From: an uncultured Kineosporia sp.
GTDB taxonomy: Bacteria > Actinomycetota > Actinomycetes > Actinomycetales > Kineosporiaceae
Assembly: GCA_937859855.1 (NCBI GenBank)
Contig: CALMAR010000403.1
Coordinates: forward strand, 1 to 7,534
Length of the DNA stretch: 7,534 bases
Reading direction: 5' to 3'
Shown here: piece by piece, positions 1-6,541 of the stretch
How positions within the stretch are numbered: the stretch's first letter is position 1
Layout: every line of letters starts with the position of its first letter
Notes under the pieces: model-generated
Databases searched by the model: none
Told to the model about the DNA's origin: nothing
The model's input: only the letters and a program-made list of their open reading frames with translations
Position numbers and translations under genes: made by a program

Positions 1-2
1 CC

Positions 3-1142
3 AGCACCCAGATGCTCTGGCTGACCTTCGCGCCGATCACCACCGGCACGGCCCGGCACTACGCGGTGTCCCAGGCCGCGGTGGGCTGGCTGGCCAACGC
101 GTTCCCGCTGCTCTATGTGGTGCTGGCAGTGCCGGCTGGGCTGTTGCTTGATCGGTACCTGCGCCCGGCACTGGTGGCCGGGGCGCTGCTCGCCGGAGCC
201 GGCGGCCTGGTCCGGCTGACCGGCGACGCCTTCACCATCGTGCTGGCTGGTCAGCTGCTGGTGGCGATCGCCCAGCCACTGGTGCTAGGCGCGATCACCC
301 GCACGGTCTCCCGTTCGCTGCCGCCGTCCTCGCGGACCGCGGGAATCGCGGCCGGATCGGCCGGGATCTTCACCGGCATGGTGCTGGCGCTGGTGATGGG
401 AGCGGTGTTCGGAGCAGACCGGCTGCCCCGCCTGCTGGTGGTGCAGGGGGTTCTCGGCGCTGTGGCGGCGCTCGGCCTGCTGCTGGCGTTACGGGTCTGG
501 CCGGCCGGTTCCGGGGCCGAGGTGGCGGATCGCGCGCCGGGTGGAGTCCGGGTGGCGCTGGGTGACCCGGTGCTGCGACGGCTGGCGGCGTTGTCCCTGG
601 CCGGTTTCGGCGTGTTCGTGGCGCTCACCACCTGGTTGCAGACGCTGACGCAGCCATCGGGGTTGTCCGAGCCGGCCGCCGGAGTGGTGCTGGGCGTGGC
701 GGTCTCGGCCGGGGTGGTGGCGTCCGGCGTTGTTCCGGGGCTGGTGGCCCGGCGGAAGGCTGAGGCGCCCGCGCTGCGGACCGCGATCCTGGCCGCCGGC
801 GCCGGTTGTGCCCTGCTGGCGGTGGCCAGGACCGGCCTGCTGATCAGCTTCTTGGTGGTCGTGGTGATCGTCGCCCTGCTGGTTGCGCTGCCGATCCTGC
901 TCGATCTGTGCGAGCGACGCAGTCAGGTGCCCGCGGCCACAGCGGCCAATCTGATCTGGCTGTCGGGCAACCTGGGTGGCTTGATCGTGGCGCTGGTGGT
1001 GAGCGCGCTGACCGGCCACCCGGTGCTCGCGTTCCTGGTCCTGACCCTGGTCGCCCTGCTCGCGCTGCCCCTGCTGCCCCGCGGCGTCTTCCTCGGCACC
1101 CCCCGGACCCGGTCGGTCCCCCATGCCAAGCTGACCGGGTGA
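3..1142 (+). CDS. MFS transporter, FLVCR/SLC49-like, 5' end cut by window edge
   Basis: This is an integral membrane permease of the major facilitator superfamily. The frame is open to the left edge (Ser-Thr-Gln precede the first in-window Met at 12), so the true start and part of TM1 lie outside. Numbering from that Met, hydrophobic segments fall near residues 1-12 (end of TM1), 24-46, 53-69, 74-95, 109-134, 140-160, 187-209, 224-246, 256-272, 274-298, 308-335 and 337-356, giving the usual 12. The PAGLLLDRYLRP stretch between TM2 and TM3 resembles MFS motif A. The WLTFAPI and YAVSQAAVGWL pattern recalls the FLVCR/SLC49 (heme/choline-type) branch; this sub-assignment is from memory and less sure than MFS itself. 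The stop TGA at 1140-1142 overlaps the next GTG start, so it is coupled to the lactone oxidase gene. The substrate is unknown; a sugar acid, lactone or amino acid would fit the neighbours. Confidence 0.9.
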   Translation, partial: STQMLWLTFAPITTGTARHYAVSQAAVGWLANAFPLLYVVLAVPAGLLLDRYLRPALVAGALLAGAGGLVRLTGDAFTIVLAGQLLVAIAQPLVLGAITRTVSRSLPPSSRTAGIAAGSAGIFTGMVLALVMGAVFGADRLPRLLVVQGVLGAVAALGLLLALRVWPAGSGAEVADRAPGGVRVALGDPVLRRLAALSLAGFGVFVALTTWLQTLTQPSGLSEPAAGVVLGVAVSAGVVASGVVPGLVARRKAEAPALRTAILAAGAGCALLAVARTGLLISFLVVVVIVALLVALPILLDLCERRSQVPAATAANLIWLSGNLGGLIVALVVSALTGHPVLAFLVLTLVALLALPLLPRGVFLGTPRTRSVPHAKLTG

Positions 1143-2455
1143 CCGTGTGGACCAACTGGGCCGGGCAGCAGCGGTGCGCTCCGGCCTTCTACGAACGCCC
1201 GGGCAGCGAGGACGAGCTGTGCGAACTGGTGGCCAAGCATGCGGCGGCCGGGCGGACCATCCGGGCAGCCGGAGCCGGGCACTCGTTCAGCGACATCGTC
1301 GCCACCGACGACGTGATGGTCGATCTGTCCGCCCTGCAGCGGCCGTTCGTGGTGGACGCGGACAGCGGGCGAGTCCGGGTCAGCGCCGGGATCACCCTGC
1401 ACCGGCTGGCCCGGCAACTGCACGCCCACGGCCTGGCCCTGCCCAACCAGGGTGACATCGACGCCCAGACCCTGGGCGGATCCCTGGCCACCGGAACCCA
1501 CGGCACCGGCGCCCGTTTCGGCAACATCTCGTCCCGGGTCACCGGAGGCCGCCTGGTCACCGCCACCGGGGACGTCGCCGAACTGGATCTCGACCCGGAT
1601 CCTGACGTGCTGCGAGCGGGCCGGGTATCGCTGGGCGCACTCGGAATCCTGACCGAGGTCGAGCTGGAGGCGGTTCCAGCCTTCCGGCTCCACAAGATCG
1701 AGGCCGCGCTGCCGCTTCGCGACGTCCTGGACTCGCTGGAGCAGCGAGTCCAGAGCACAGACCACTTCGAGTTCTACGCCCTGCCCTGGTCAGGCCGGGC
1801 GCTGACCATGTCGAGCCACCGCACCGGCGAGCCGCCGCAGCCGATCAACCCGGCCAGGCGCTGGGTCACCGAAGAGCTGCTGGCCAATCACGGCCTCGGC
1901 CTGCTGCAGCGGATCAGCCGGCTGGTTCCGCCCGCCGTGCCCGCGGCCGGACGGCTGGCCGGGGCGCTGGCCAGCGGCTCGGAACGGCTGGACGACTCCT
2001 GGCGGGTGTACGCGTCGAGCCGGCGGGTCCGCTTCACTGAGATGGAGTATGCGCTGCCGCGCGATGCGGTTCGCGAGGTCCTGGAGCAGGTGCTGGACCT
2101 GATCGAACGGCGTCAGCTGCCGGTCAACTTTCCCATCGAGGTCCGGTTCACCGCGGCCGATGACGCACTGTTGTCGATGGCCCACGAACGGGAGAGCGGG
2201 TTCATCGCCGTCCACCAGTTCCCCGGCGTCGAGTACGAGACCTACTTCCGGGCGGTCGAATCCATCGCCAGCGAGTACGGCGGACGGCCCCACTGGGGTA
2301 AGCGGCACTATCTGCAGGCCGCCGACCTGGCCCCGCGCTACCCGGCCTGGCACCGATTCGCCGCCGTGCGCAACCGTTTCGACCCGGCTGGGGTGTTCAC
2401 CAACCCCTACATCGCCCGGGTGCTCGGGCCCGCTGCGGCTGCGCAGACCCGGTGA
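1139..2455 (+). CDS. FAD-dependent D-arabinono/L-gulono-1,4-lactone oxidase family protein
   Basis: This is a flavoenzyme of the vanillyl-alcohol oxidase (PCMH-type FAD) superfamily, aldonolactone oxidase branch, expected to oxidise a sugar-1,4-lactone or polyol with O2 or another acceptor. From the GTG at 1139 it is 438 aa, the normal family length. The N-terminal WTNWAGQQRC leads into the FAD domain (about 11-185). GAGHSFSD at 45-52 contains His48, the position that carries covalent FAD in gulonolactone oxidases. GDIDAQTLGGSLATGTHG at 105-122 is the diagnostic FAD-binding loop. The C-terminal substrate domain ends with the family HWGK motif at 385-388. GTG 1139 is chosen because it overlaps the previous stop as GTGA; GTG at 1145 is an alternative. 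The frame stays open upstream to 806, but that part lies inside the transporter gene and is noise. The physiological substrate is uncertain; alditol oxidase activity is a possible alternative. Confidence 0.93.
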   Translation: MTVWTNWAGQQRCAPAFYERPGSEDELCELVAKHAAAGRTIRAAGAGHSFSDIVATDDVMVDLSALQRPFVVDADSGRVRVSAGITLHRLARQLHAHGLALPNQGDIDAQTLGGSLATGTHGTGARFGNISSRVTGGRLVTATGDVAELDLDPDPDVLRAGRVSLGALGILTEVELEAVPAFRLHKIEAALPLRDVLDSLEQRVQSTDHFEFYALPWSGRALTMSSHRTGEPPQPINPARRWVTEELLANHGLGLLQRISRLVPPAVPAAGRLAGALASGSERLDDSWRVYASSRRVRFTEMEYALPRDAVREVLEQVLDLIERRQLPVNFPIEVRFTAADDALLSMAHERESGFIAVHQFPGVEYETYFRAVESIASEYGGRPHWGKRHYLQAADLAPRYPAWHRFAAVRNRFDPAGVFTNPYIARVLGPAAAAQTR

Positions 2456-3663
2456 CCGCGCAGCAGCGATACCGCGACTACGAGCAGGCTTTCGCCGATC
2501 GCAGCGCGCCGTTCGCCTTCGTCGACCTGGACGCCCTGGATGCCAACGCCCGGCTGATGACCCGGCAGGCGGCGGGCCTGCCGATCCGGATCGCCTCCAA
2601 GTCCGTGCGCAGCGCAGGCGTGCTCAGCCACGTGCTGGCCAATCAGCCCGGCTTCCAGGGGCTTCTGGCGTTCACTCCGGCCGAGGCCCTGTGGCTGGCC
2701 GGCCGGGGCCTGCACGACTGCCTGGTCGGCTATCCCAGTGCCGACCGGACGGCTCTGACCGAAATAGCCCGGCGGGCGGCCGATTCCGGCGACGCCGGGA
2801 TCGTGCTGCTGGCCGATTCGGCCCAGACGCTGGAGCCGATCGCCGCCGCCGCGCAGGCCTGCGGCGCCGAACTGCCGGTCTGCATCGACCTTGATGCCGG
2901 GTTCTGGACCATGAACGGCCGGGTCAGGATCGGCCCGAAACGCTCGCCGGTGCGTGAGCCGGGCCAGGCGGCCGCGTTCGCCCACCTGGTGGAGAAGACG
3001 CCGGGCGTCCGGGTCGAGGGCCTGATGGCCTACGACGGTCAGCTCGCCGGAGTGGGAGATCGCCCCCCTGGCAGGCCTTTTCGTGGCTTGGCCATCCGGG
3101 CGATGCAGAGGGCCTCCGTGCGTGAGCTCTCCGCCCGGCTGCCTGCGGTGGTAGCGGCGGTCCGGTCGGTGGTGGCGCGCGAGCTGCGATTCGTCAACGG
3201 CGGCGGGACCGGCTCGCTGGCCCGGATCGCGGCGATGGGTGTGGCCGACGAACTCAGCGCCGGATCCGGCCTGTACGCCCCGGCGCTCTTCGACAGCTAT
3301 CGCGGCCTGCGGCTACGGCCGGCCGCGATGTTCGTCCTGCCGGTGGTGCGGCGTCCAGGGGCCGGGGTGGCCACCGCTCTGGGGGGTGGCTACATCGCCT
3401 CGGGACCGCCCGGGCCGGATCGGGTGCCGGTGCCGGTGCTGCCCGCCGGGCTGCGGCTGGATCGCGACGAGGGGGCGGGTGAGGTGCAGACGCCGCTGCT
3501 GGGAGCCGCGGCCGAGCGGTTGCGAGTGGGTGACCGGGTGTACTTCCGGCACGCCAAGGCCGGTGAGCTGGCCGAGCGCTTCGACCGGCTGCTGCTGGTC
3601 CGCGGCGATCAGATCGTCGACGAGGTGGCGACCTATCGAGGCGACGGCCAGACGTTCCTGTGA
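2452..3663 (+). CDS. PLP-dependent amino acid deaminase/aldolase-like protein (alanine racemase N-terminal fold)
   Basis: This is a 403-aa fold-type III PLP enzyme related to D-threonine aldolase and D-serine dehydratase. These families cleave or deaminate beta-hydroxy D-amino acids in the cytoplasm. FVDLDALDANA near 23-33 opens the TIM barrel. RIASKSVRS at 46-54 carries the predicted Schiff-base Lys50. VNGGGTGS at 248-255 is the phosphate-binding glycine loop. A C-terminal beta domain (about 290-403) has RHAKAGE at 366-372. In characterised zinc enzymes of this group, metal is held by His-x-Cys or His-x-Asp there; here the residue two after His367 is Lys369, so metal binding or the reaction may differ. 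The GTG start at 2452 overlaps the previous stop by 4 nt (GTGA), implying translational coupling. Nothing indicates truncation. Assignment to the family is strong; the substrate and whether it acts as aldolase, dehydratase or racemase are unknown. Confidence 0.9.
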   Translation: MTAQQRYRDYEQAFADRSAPFAFVDLDALDANARLMTRQAAGLPIRIASKSVRSAGVLSHVLANQPGFQGLLAFTPAEALWLAGRGLHDCLVGYPSADRTALTEIARRAADSGDAGIVLLADSAQTLEPIAAAAQACGAELPVCIDLDAGFWTMNGRVRIGPKRSPVREPGQAAAFAHLVEKTPGVRVEGLMAYDGQLAGVGDRPPGRPFRGLAIRAMQRASVRELSARLPAVVAAVRSVVARELRFVNGGGTGSLARIAAMGVADELSAGSGLYAPALFDSYRGLRLRPAAMFVLPVVRRPGAGVATALGGGYIASGPPGPDRVPVPVLPAGLRLDRDEGAGEVQTPLLGAAAERLRVGDRVYFRHAKAGELAERFDRLLLVRGDQIVDEVATYRGDGQTFL

Positions 3664-3684
3664 CCCGTCGATGGTGGCGGGTTT
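3663..3684 (+). terminator. Weak candidate terminator after the three-gene operon
   Basis: ACCCG (3663-3667) and CGGGT (3678-3682) are inverted copies around a 10-nt loop, followed by TT. They lie directly after the deaminase/aldolase stop codon. The stem is short and the T run minimal, so this is a plausible end of the operon transcript but not a convincing intrinsic terminator. Confidence 0.25.
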
Positions 3685-3740
3685 GCGCCGTGATGGTGCT
3701 CGGCGGACGTTCTGCTCACCCGATCGCCGGTGCCGCCGCT

Positions 3741-3746
3741 TAGATT
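3741..3746 (+). promoter_or_regulatory. Candidate -10 box for leaderless transcription of the alkyltransferase gene
   Basis: TAGATT fits the actinobacterial -10 consensus TANNNT and ends exactly 6 nt before the ATG at 3753. That would place the transcription start at or next to the A of the start codon. No Shine-Dalgarno-like purine run is present just before the ATG, which agrees with a leaderless mRNA. No convincing -35 hexamer was found at 16-19 bp upstream, as is frequent for such promoters. Confidence 0.5.
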
Positions 3747-3752
3747 GGCGTC

Positions 3753-4289
3753 ATGGCCGTGACGACTCCTGCAAGTGCCGGGACCTTGATCTGGTCGACC
3801 GTCGATTCGCCGGTCGGCGAGCTGCTGCTGACCAGCGACGGGGAGGCACTGAGCGGGCTCTACTTCGCTCCGCACCGGGGAACCAGCGGGCCGTGGGATC
3901 GCTGCCGGGCCCAGGGCACCCGGTTGGACGACGACCCGCTGCTGCGGGCCACCCGGCGGCAGCTGACCGAGTACTTCGCCCACCAGCGGCGGGACTTCGA
4001 CCTCCCGCTGAACGCGGCGGGCAGCTCCTTCCAGCATCGGGTCTGGGACCAGCTGTGCCTGATCCCCTACGGCCAGACCGCGTCCTACGGCCAGATCGCC
4101 GACCGGCTCGGCCTGCCGCCAGGCGGCTCGCGCGCGGTCGGCGTGGCCAACGGCAGCAACCCGATCTCGATCATCGTGCCCTGCCATCGCGTGATCGGGG
4201 CCAACGGCTCGCTCACCGGCTACGGCGGCGGCCTGGATCGCAAGCGGGACCTGCTTGACCTCGAGGCGAACGGCTCGACCCTGTTCTAG
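3753..4289 (+). CDS. ogt: Methylated-DNA--[protein]-cysteine S-methyltransferase
   Basis: This is a suicide DNA-repair protein that moves a methyl or alkyl group from O6-alkylguanine (and O4-alkylthymine) in DNA to its own cysteine. The 178-aa product has the two-part Ogt/MGMT layout: a divergent N-terminal domain (about 10-88) and a conserved C-terminal DNA-binding domain. SSFQHRVWDQL starts the conserved domain, YGQTASYGQIA follows, RAVGVANGSNPI is the recognition helix region, and IVPCHRV holds the acceptor Cys144. GYGGGLDRKRDLLDLE closes the domain. Length and motifs match a complete, active-looking enzyme of the Ogt type without an Ada regulatory domain. The ATG at 3753 is preceded by a -10-like box and no ribosome site, so it is probably leaderless and transcribed apart from the upstream operon. 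Its TAG stop lies in a CTAG shared with the convergent dehydrogenase gene. Confidence 0.95.
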   Translation: MAVTTPASAGTLIWSTVDSPVGELLLTSDGEALSGLYFAPHRGTSGPWDRCRAQGTRLDDDPLLRATRRQLTEYFAHQRRDFDLPLNAAGSSFQHRVWDQLCLIPYGQTASYGQIADRLGLPPGGSRAVGVANGSNPISIIVPCHRVIGANGSLTGYGGGLDRKRDLLDLEANGSTLF

Positions 4290-5689
4290 GGGATGCCCCC
4301 GTCCTGGCGTTCGGGGAGCAGGCGGCCGGGGGACAGCAGACCAGCCGGATCCAGCGCCGCCTTGATCGCCCGCATCGTGGCCAGGTCGGCCGCGGACCGG
4401 GTCAGCGGCATCCACCGGCGTTTGGCCATGCCGATGCCGTGTTCGGCGCTGATGCTCCCGCCCAGCGAGGCCACCAGCCGCAGCACGGCGCCGGTCACCT
4501 CCCCGTCAGCGTCGTGATCGGTGGCGGACAGCAGGTTGACGTGCACGTTCCCCTCGTTGATGTGCCCGAACAGGATCGGGATCGCGCCCGGCGCGACCGG
4601 CCGGATCACCCCCGCCAGCTGCTGCTCGAAGCCAGCCAGCTGATCCAGGGGCAGGGCCACGTCCAACTTGACCGGCACGCCCGCGGCACTGATCGCCTCG
4701 GTATGCGATTCGCGCAGCTCCCAGAGCCGGCGCCGGTCGGACGGGGTCCCGGCCAGCACGGCGTCCCGGACCATCGGCAACTCGCCCAGCTCCTCGGCCA
4801 GCTGATCGACCGGGTCAGCACCGCGCGAGCCGCGCTGATCCTCGGCGGCCACTTCGACCAGCAGATAGATGGGATGCGGCCGGGCGAAGGGTGCGGTTGC
4901 GCCGGTGTGCCGGAGCACGAGTTGCAGCCCGTCGTCGTGGAAGTACTCAGCGGCGTCCAGCCCGGCGAACTTCTGCCGGACGGCGGCCAGGACCCTCAGC
5001 GCATCGGACACCGACCCCAGTGCCACCAGCGCGGTGGCGGCCGCGCTGGCCGGAGCGAACAGCTGCAGCTGCACCGCCGTGATCACCCCGAGGGTGCCCT
5101 CGCTGCCGGCCATCAGCTGGACCAGGTCGTACCCGGTGTTGTCCTTGGGCAGGCCGTTCATCCGCCGCACCACACCGCCACTGGCCAGCACCACTTCCAG
5201 CCCGCGCAGCTGCGAGCGAGTCACCCCGTTGCGCAGGACCCGCTCGCCTCCGGCATTGGTGGCCACGATCCCGCCGACGGTGGCTGAGTCCCGGGCGGCG
5301 AAATCCACCCCCGCCTCCAGCCCATGGGCCCGGGCTGCGGCCTGCACCTGCGCCAGGGTCGCGCCGGCCCCAGCGATCACCGTCCGGCTCAGCTCGTCCA
5401 CCGGCTCGATCCGGGTCAGCCGGCGCAGGCTGAGCACCAGTTCGCCGTCCTGGGGAACGCCGCCGCCGACCAGGCCGGTGTTGCCACCCTGCGGCACCAC
5501 CGGCACCCCAGCGGCGCTGGCCGCGGCCATCACCGCGGCCACCTCCTCGGTGCTGCCGGGCCGGACCACCGCGATCGGCTTACCGCTCCAGCGGCGGGTC
5601 CAGTCCTGGCTGTAGGGGGCGGCGACGTCCGGGTCGGTGATCACGTGGGCATCGCCCACGATGTCACGCAGCGCGGCGGGCAGATCCAC
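4286..5689 (-). CDS. FAD-linked oxidase / D-2-hydroxyacid (lactate/2-hydroxyglutarate type) dehydrogenase
   Basis: This 467-aa flavoprotein belongs to the GlcD/D-2-hydroxyglutarate dehydrogenase group. Such enzymes oxidise D-2-hydroxyacids to 2-oxoacids and pass electrons to a carrier or the respiratory chain. The PCMH FAD domain (about 37-215) shows VVPQGGNTGLVGGG at 64-77, then DSATVGGIVATNAGG, and LMAGSEGTLGVIT near its end. The C-terminal FAD-oxidase domain carries RRLWELRESHTEAI, FGHINEGNVHVN with His376 and His383, and SAEHGIG with Glu416. Those His/His/Glu residues correspond to the metal site of D-2-hydroxyglutarate dehydrogenase. Many relatives have Asp where Glu379 stands; this looks like a normal variant. 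The GTG at 5689 is supported by a GGAG four bases upstream. It has no iron-sulfur extension, so it is not the long FAD/Fe-S type. It follows the flavin split-barrel gene on the same strand after 83 bp and may share its transcript. The exact substrate is not determinable here. Confidence 0.92.
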   Translation of the reverse strand: MDLPAALRDIVGDAHVITDPDVAAPYSQDWTRRWSGKPIAVVRPGSTEEVAAVMAAASAAGVPVVPQGGNTGLVGGGVPQDGELVLSLRRLTRIEPVDELSRTVIAGAGATLAQVQAAARAHGLEAGVDFAARDSATVGGIVATNAGGERVLRNGVTRSQLRGLEVVLASGGVVRRMNGLPKDNTGYDLVQLMAGSEGTLGVITAVQLQLFAPASAAATALVALGSVSDALRVLAAVRQKFAGLDAAEYFHDDGLQLVLRHTGATAPFARPHPIYLLVEVAAEDQRGSRGADPVDQLAEELGELPMVRDAVLAGTPSDRRRLWELRESHTEAISAAGVPVKLDVALPLDQLAGFEQQLAGVIRPVAPGAIPILFGHINEGNVHVNLLSATDHDADGEVTGAVLRLVASLGGSISAEHGIGMAKRRWMPLTRSAADLATMRAIKAALDPAGLLSPGRLLPERQDGGIP

Positions 5690-5693
5690 AGTT

Positions 5694-5697
5694 CTCC
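5694..5697 (-). promoter_or_regulatory. Ribosome binding site of the FAD-linked dehydrogenase gene
   Basis: On the minus strand GGAG sits four bases (AACT) before GTG 5689. It is one of the few clear Shine-Dalgarno matches in the window and supports GTG as the start codon, since no ATG is available nearby in frame. Confidence 0.6.
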
Positions 5698-5699
5698 GT

Positions 5700-5709
5700 C
5701 CGAATTCGG
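5700..5709. repeat. Perfect 10-bp palindrome CCGAATTCGG upstream of the dehydrogenase gene
   Basis: CCGAATTCGG is a perfect dyad that begins just upstream of the GGAG ribosome site and 11 nt before the GTG start. An AT core inside a GC-rich palindrome could be an operator, but a 10-bp dyad can also arise by chance. It shares the GAATTC core with the longer palindrome at 6539-6550. Confidence 0.3.
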
Positions 5710-5749
5710 CTCAGGGCAGGGTCCTGCGCGCACTCCAGCCTAAGGCCGG

Positions 5750-5770
5750 GCGCCGAAGGTTCTCCGGCGC
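5750..5770 (-). terminator. Hairpin just after the split-barrel flavin gene; possible terminator or attenuator
   Basis: GCGCCG (5750-5755) and CGGCGC (5765-5770) are perfect inverted copies separated by 9 nt. Inside the loop, AG/CT can add two pairs after one mismatch. The hairpin starts 2 nt beyond the stop codon of the minus-strand flavin protein gene, the usual place for a terminator or 3'-end stabiliser. No T run follows on the minus strand, so it is not a canonical intrinsic terminator and may only reduce read-through into the dehydrogenase gene. Confidence 0.35.
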
Positions 5771-5772
5771 GA

Positions 5773-6468
5773 TCAGTGATAGCCGGACTGGCGGGTGGAG
5801 CGGTTGTAGTTGGCCAGTTCCTGCGGAACCGGAATGTCGTAGGGCAGTTCGGGAGCAGGAAAGGCCGGGCCGTAAGCGGCTTTCACGCTCAGCACTCCGG
5901 CCCAGTGCGGCAGCGCCAGGTCCTGTTGGTCGTCCAGGGGCGGCCCGTTGCGGGCCTTCAGGGACGCCTCCACGATGGGTAGCCGGACCAAGGTGGTGGC
6001 GGCCAGCTCGCGCTTGTTGGGCGGGCGGGACTGCCGGGACCGGCCACTGGCCACGTGTTCGACCACCGCGGCCAGTCCGGCCCGCTTCTCCTCGGGGTCG
6101 GTGACGGTGGCCGCCGTGCCGCGCACCACCACCGAGCGGTAGTTCATCGAGTGGCTGAACTGGCTGCGTGCCAGCACCAGCCCGTCGATCAGGGTGGCGG
6201 TGACGCAGATCGCGGTTCCGCCGGATGCTCCGGCCAGACCGGCTAGCCGGGATCCGCTGGAGGTGTGGAGATAGAGCTGATCGCCGATCCGGGTGTGGAT
6301 GGACGGGACGACGATCGGCCCGTCGTCCACGTAGCCGACGTGGCAGCTGATCGCCTCGTCCAGCAGCGCGTGGATCGCCTGTACGTCGTAGCGGACGCGG
6401 TCGTCGTGCCGCGTGGGCGTGGTGCGCTCGGTGGCGGGGTAGACGCCGGCGCCGGGATCGGTCGTCAT
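5773..6468 (-). CDS. Pyridoxamine 5'-phosphate oxidase family protein (FMN-binding split barrel)
   Basis: This 231-aa protein belongs to the flavin-nucleotide-binding/PNPOx-like group (NimA-related), small cytoplasmic proteins that bind FMN or F420 in a split beta barrel. ERTTPTRHDDRVRYD at 14-28 is the typical lead-in, followed by a helix and the barrel: HVGYVDDGPIVVPSIHTRIG at 43-62, LYLHTSSGSR at 66-74, then ICVTATLIDGLVLARS. HSMNYRSVVVRG at 106-117 is the most conserved block. The C-terminal part includes HWAGVLSV at 188-195. Its length is normal for the group, longer than true PdxH-like short forms. ATG 6468 is the only good start, although no ribosome site precedes it. The real reaction is unknown; true pyridoxamine-phosphate oxidase activity should not be assumed. 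It is divergent from the thioesterase gene and upstream of the FAD dehydrogenase on the same strand. Confidence 0.9.
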   Translation of the reverse strand: MTTDPGAGVYPATERTTPTRHDDRVRYDVQAIHALLDEAISCHVGYVDDGPIVVPSIHTRIGDQLYLHTSSGSRLAGLAGASGGTAICVTATLIDGLVLARSQFSHSMNYRSVVVRGTAATVTDPEEKRAGLAAVVEHVASGRSRQSRPPNKRELAATTLVRLPIVEASLKARNGPPLDDQQDLALPHWAGVLSVKAAYGPAFPAPELPYDIPVPQELANYNRSTRQSGYH

Positions 6469-6520
6469 ACCGGGTGACGATGCCAGCCAAATCGGACTCC
6501 TGCCACTGGCGGGCGAGTGT

Positions 6521-6541
6521 TCACCCGTGTGCCCGGGGTGA
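6521..6541. repeat. Inverted repeat TCACCC-N9-GGGTGA
   Basis: Six-base arms at 6521-6526 and 6536-6541 are exact reverse complements. The right arm overlaps the first three bases of the TGAGAATTCTCA palindrome. GGGTGA also occurs at 6472-6477, next to the start of the flavin gene. It may be part of a composite regulator site or chance. Confidence 0.35.

Noticed and set aside
489..1124. Long open frames antisense to the transporter gene (also 251-631 and 844-1155)
   Set aside because: Compositions are Gln/Gly/Arg-rich with no domain resemblance; they are shadows of a high-GC gene whose sense frame encodes clear membrane segments.
806..1138. Upstream extension of the lactone oxidase reading frame
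   Set aside because: The added 111 residues are low-complexity Pro/Ala/Arg/Gly, overlap the transporter gene, and precede the family's normal N-terminus; the GTG at 1139 gives the expected length.
4439..5287. 282-codon plus-strand frame opposite the FAD dehydrogenase
   Set aside because: His/Gln/Gly-rich shadow translation without motifs; the minus strand has complete FAD-oxidase motifs.
5711..6490. 259-codon minus-strand frame overlapping the split-barrel flavin gene
   Set aside because: Arg/Pro/Gly-rich in an alternative frame; the frame at 5773-6468 has the conserved flavin-protein blocks.
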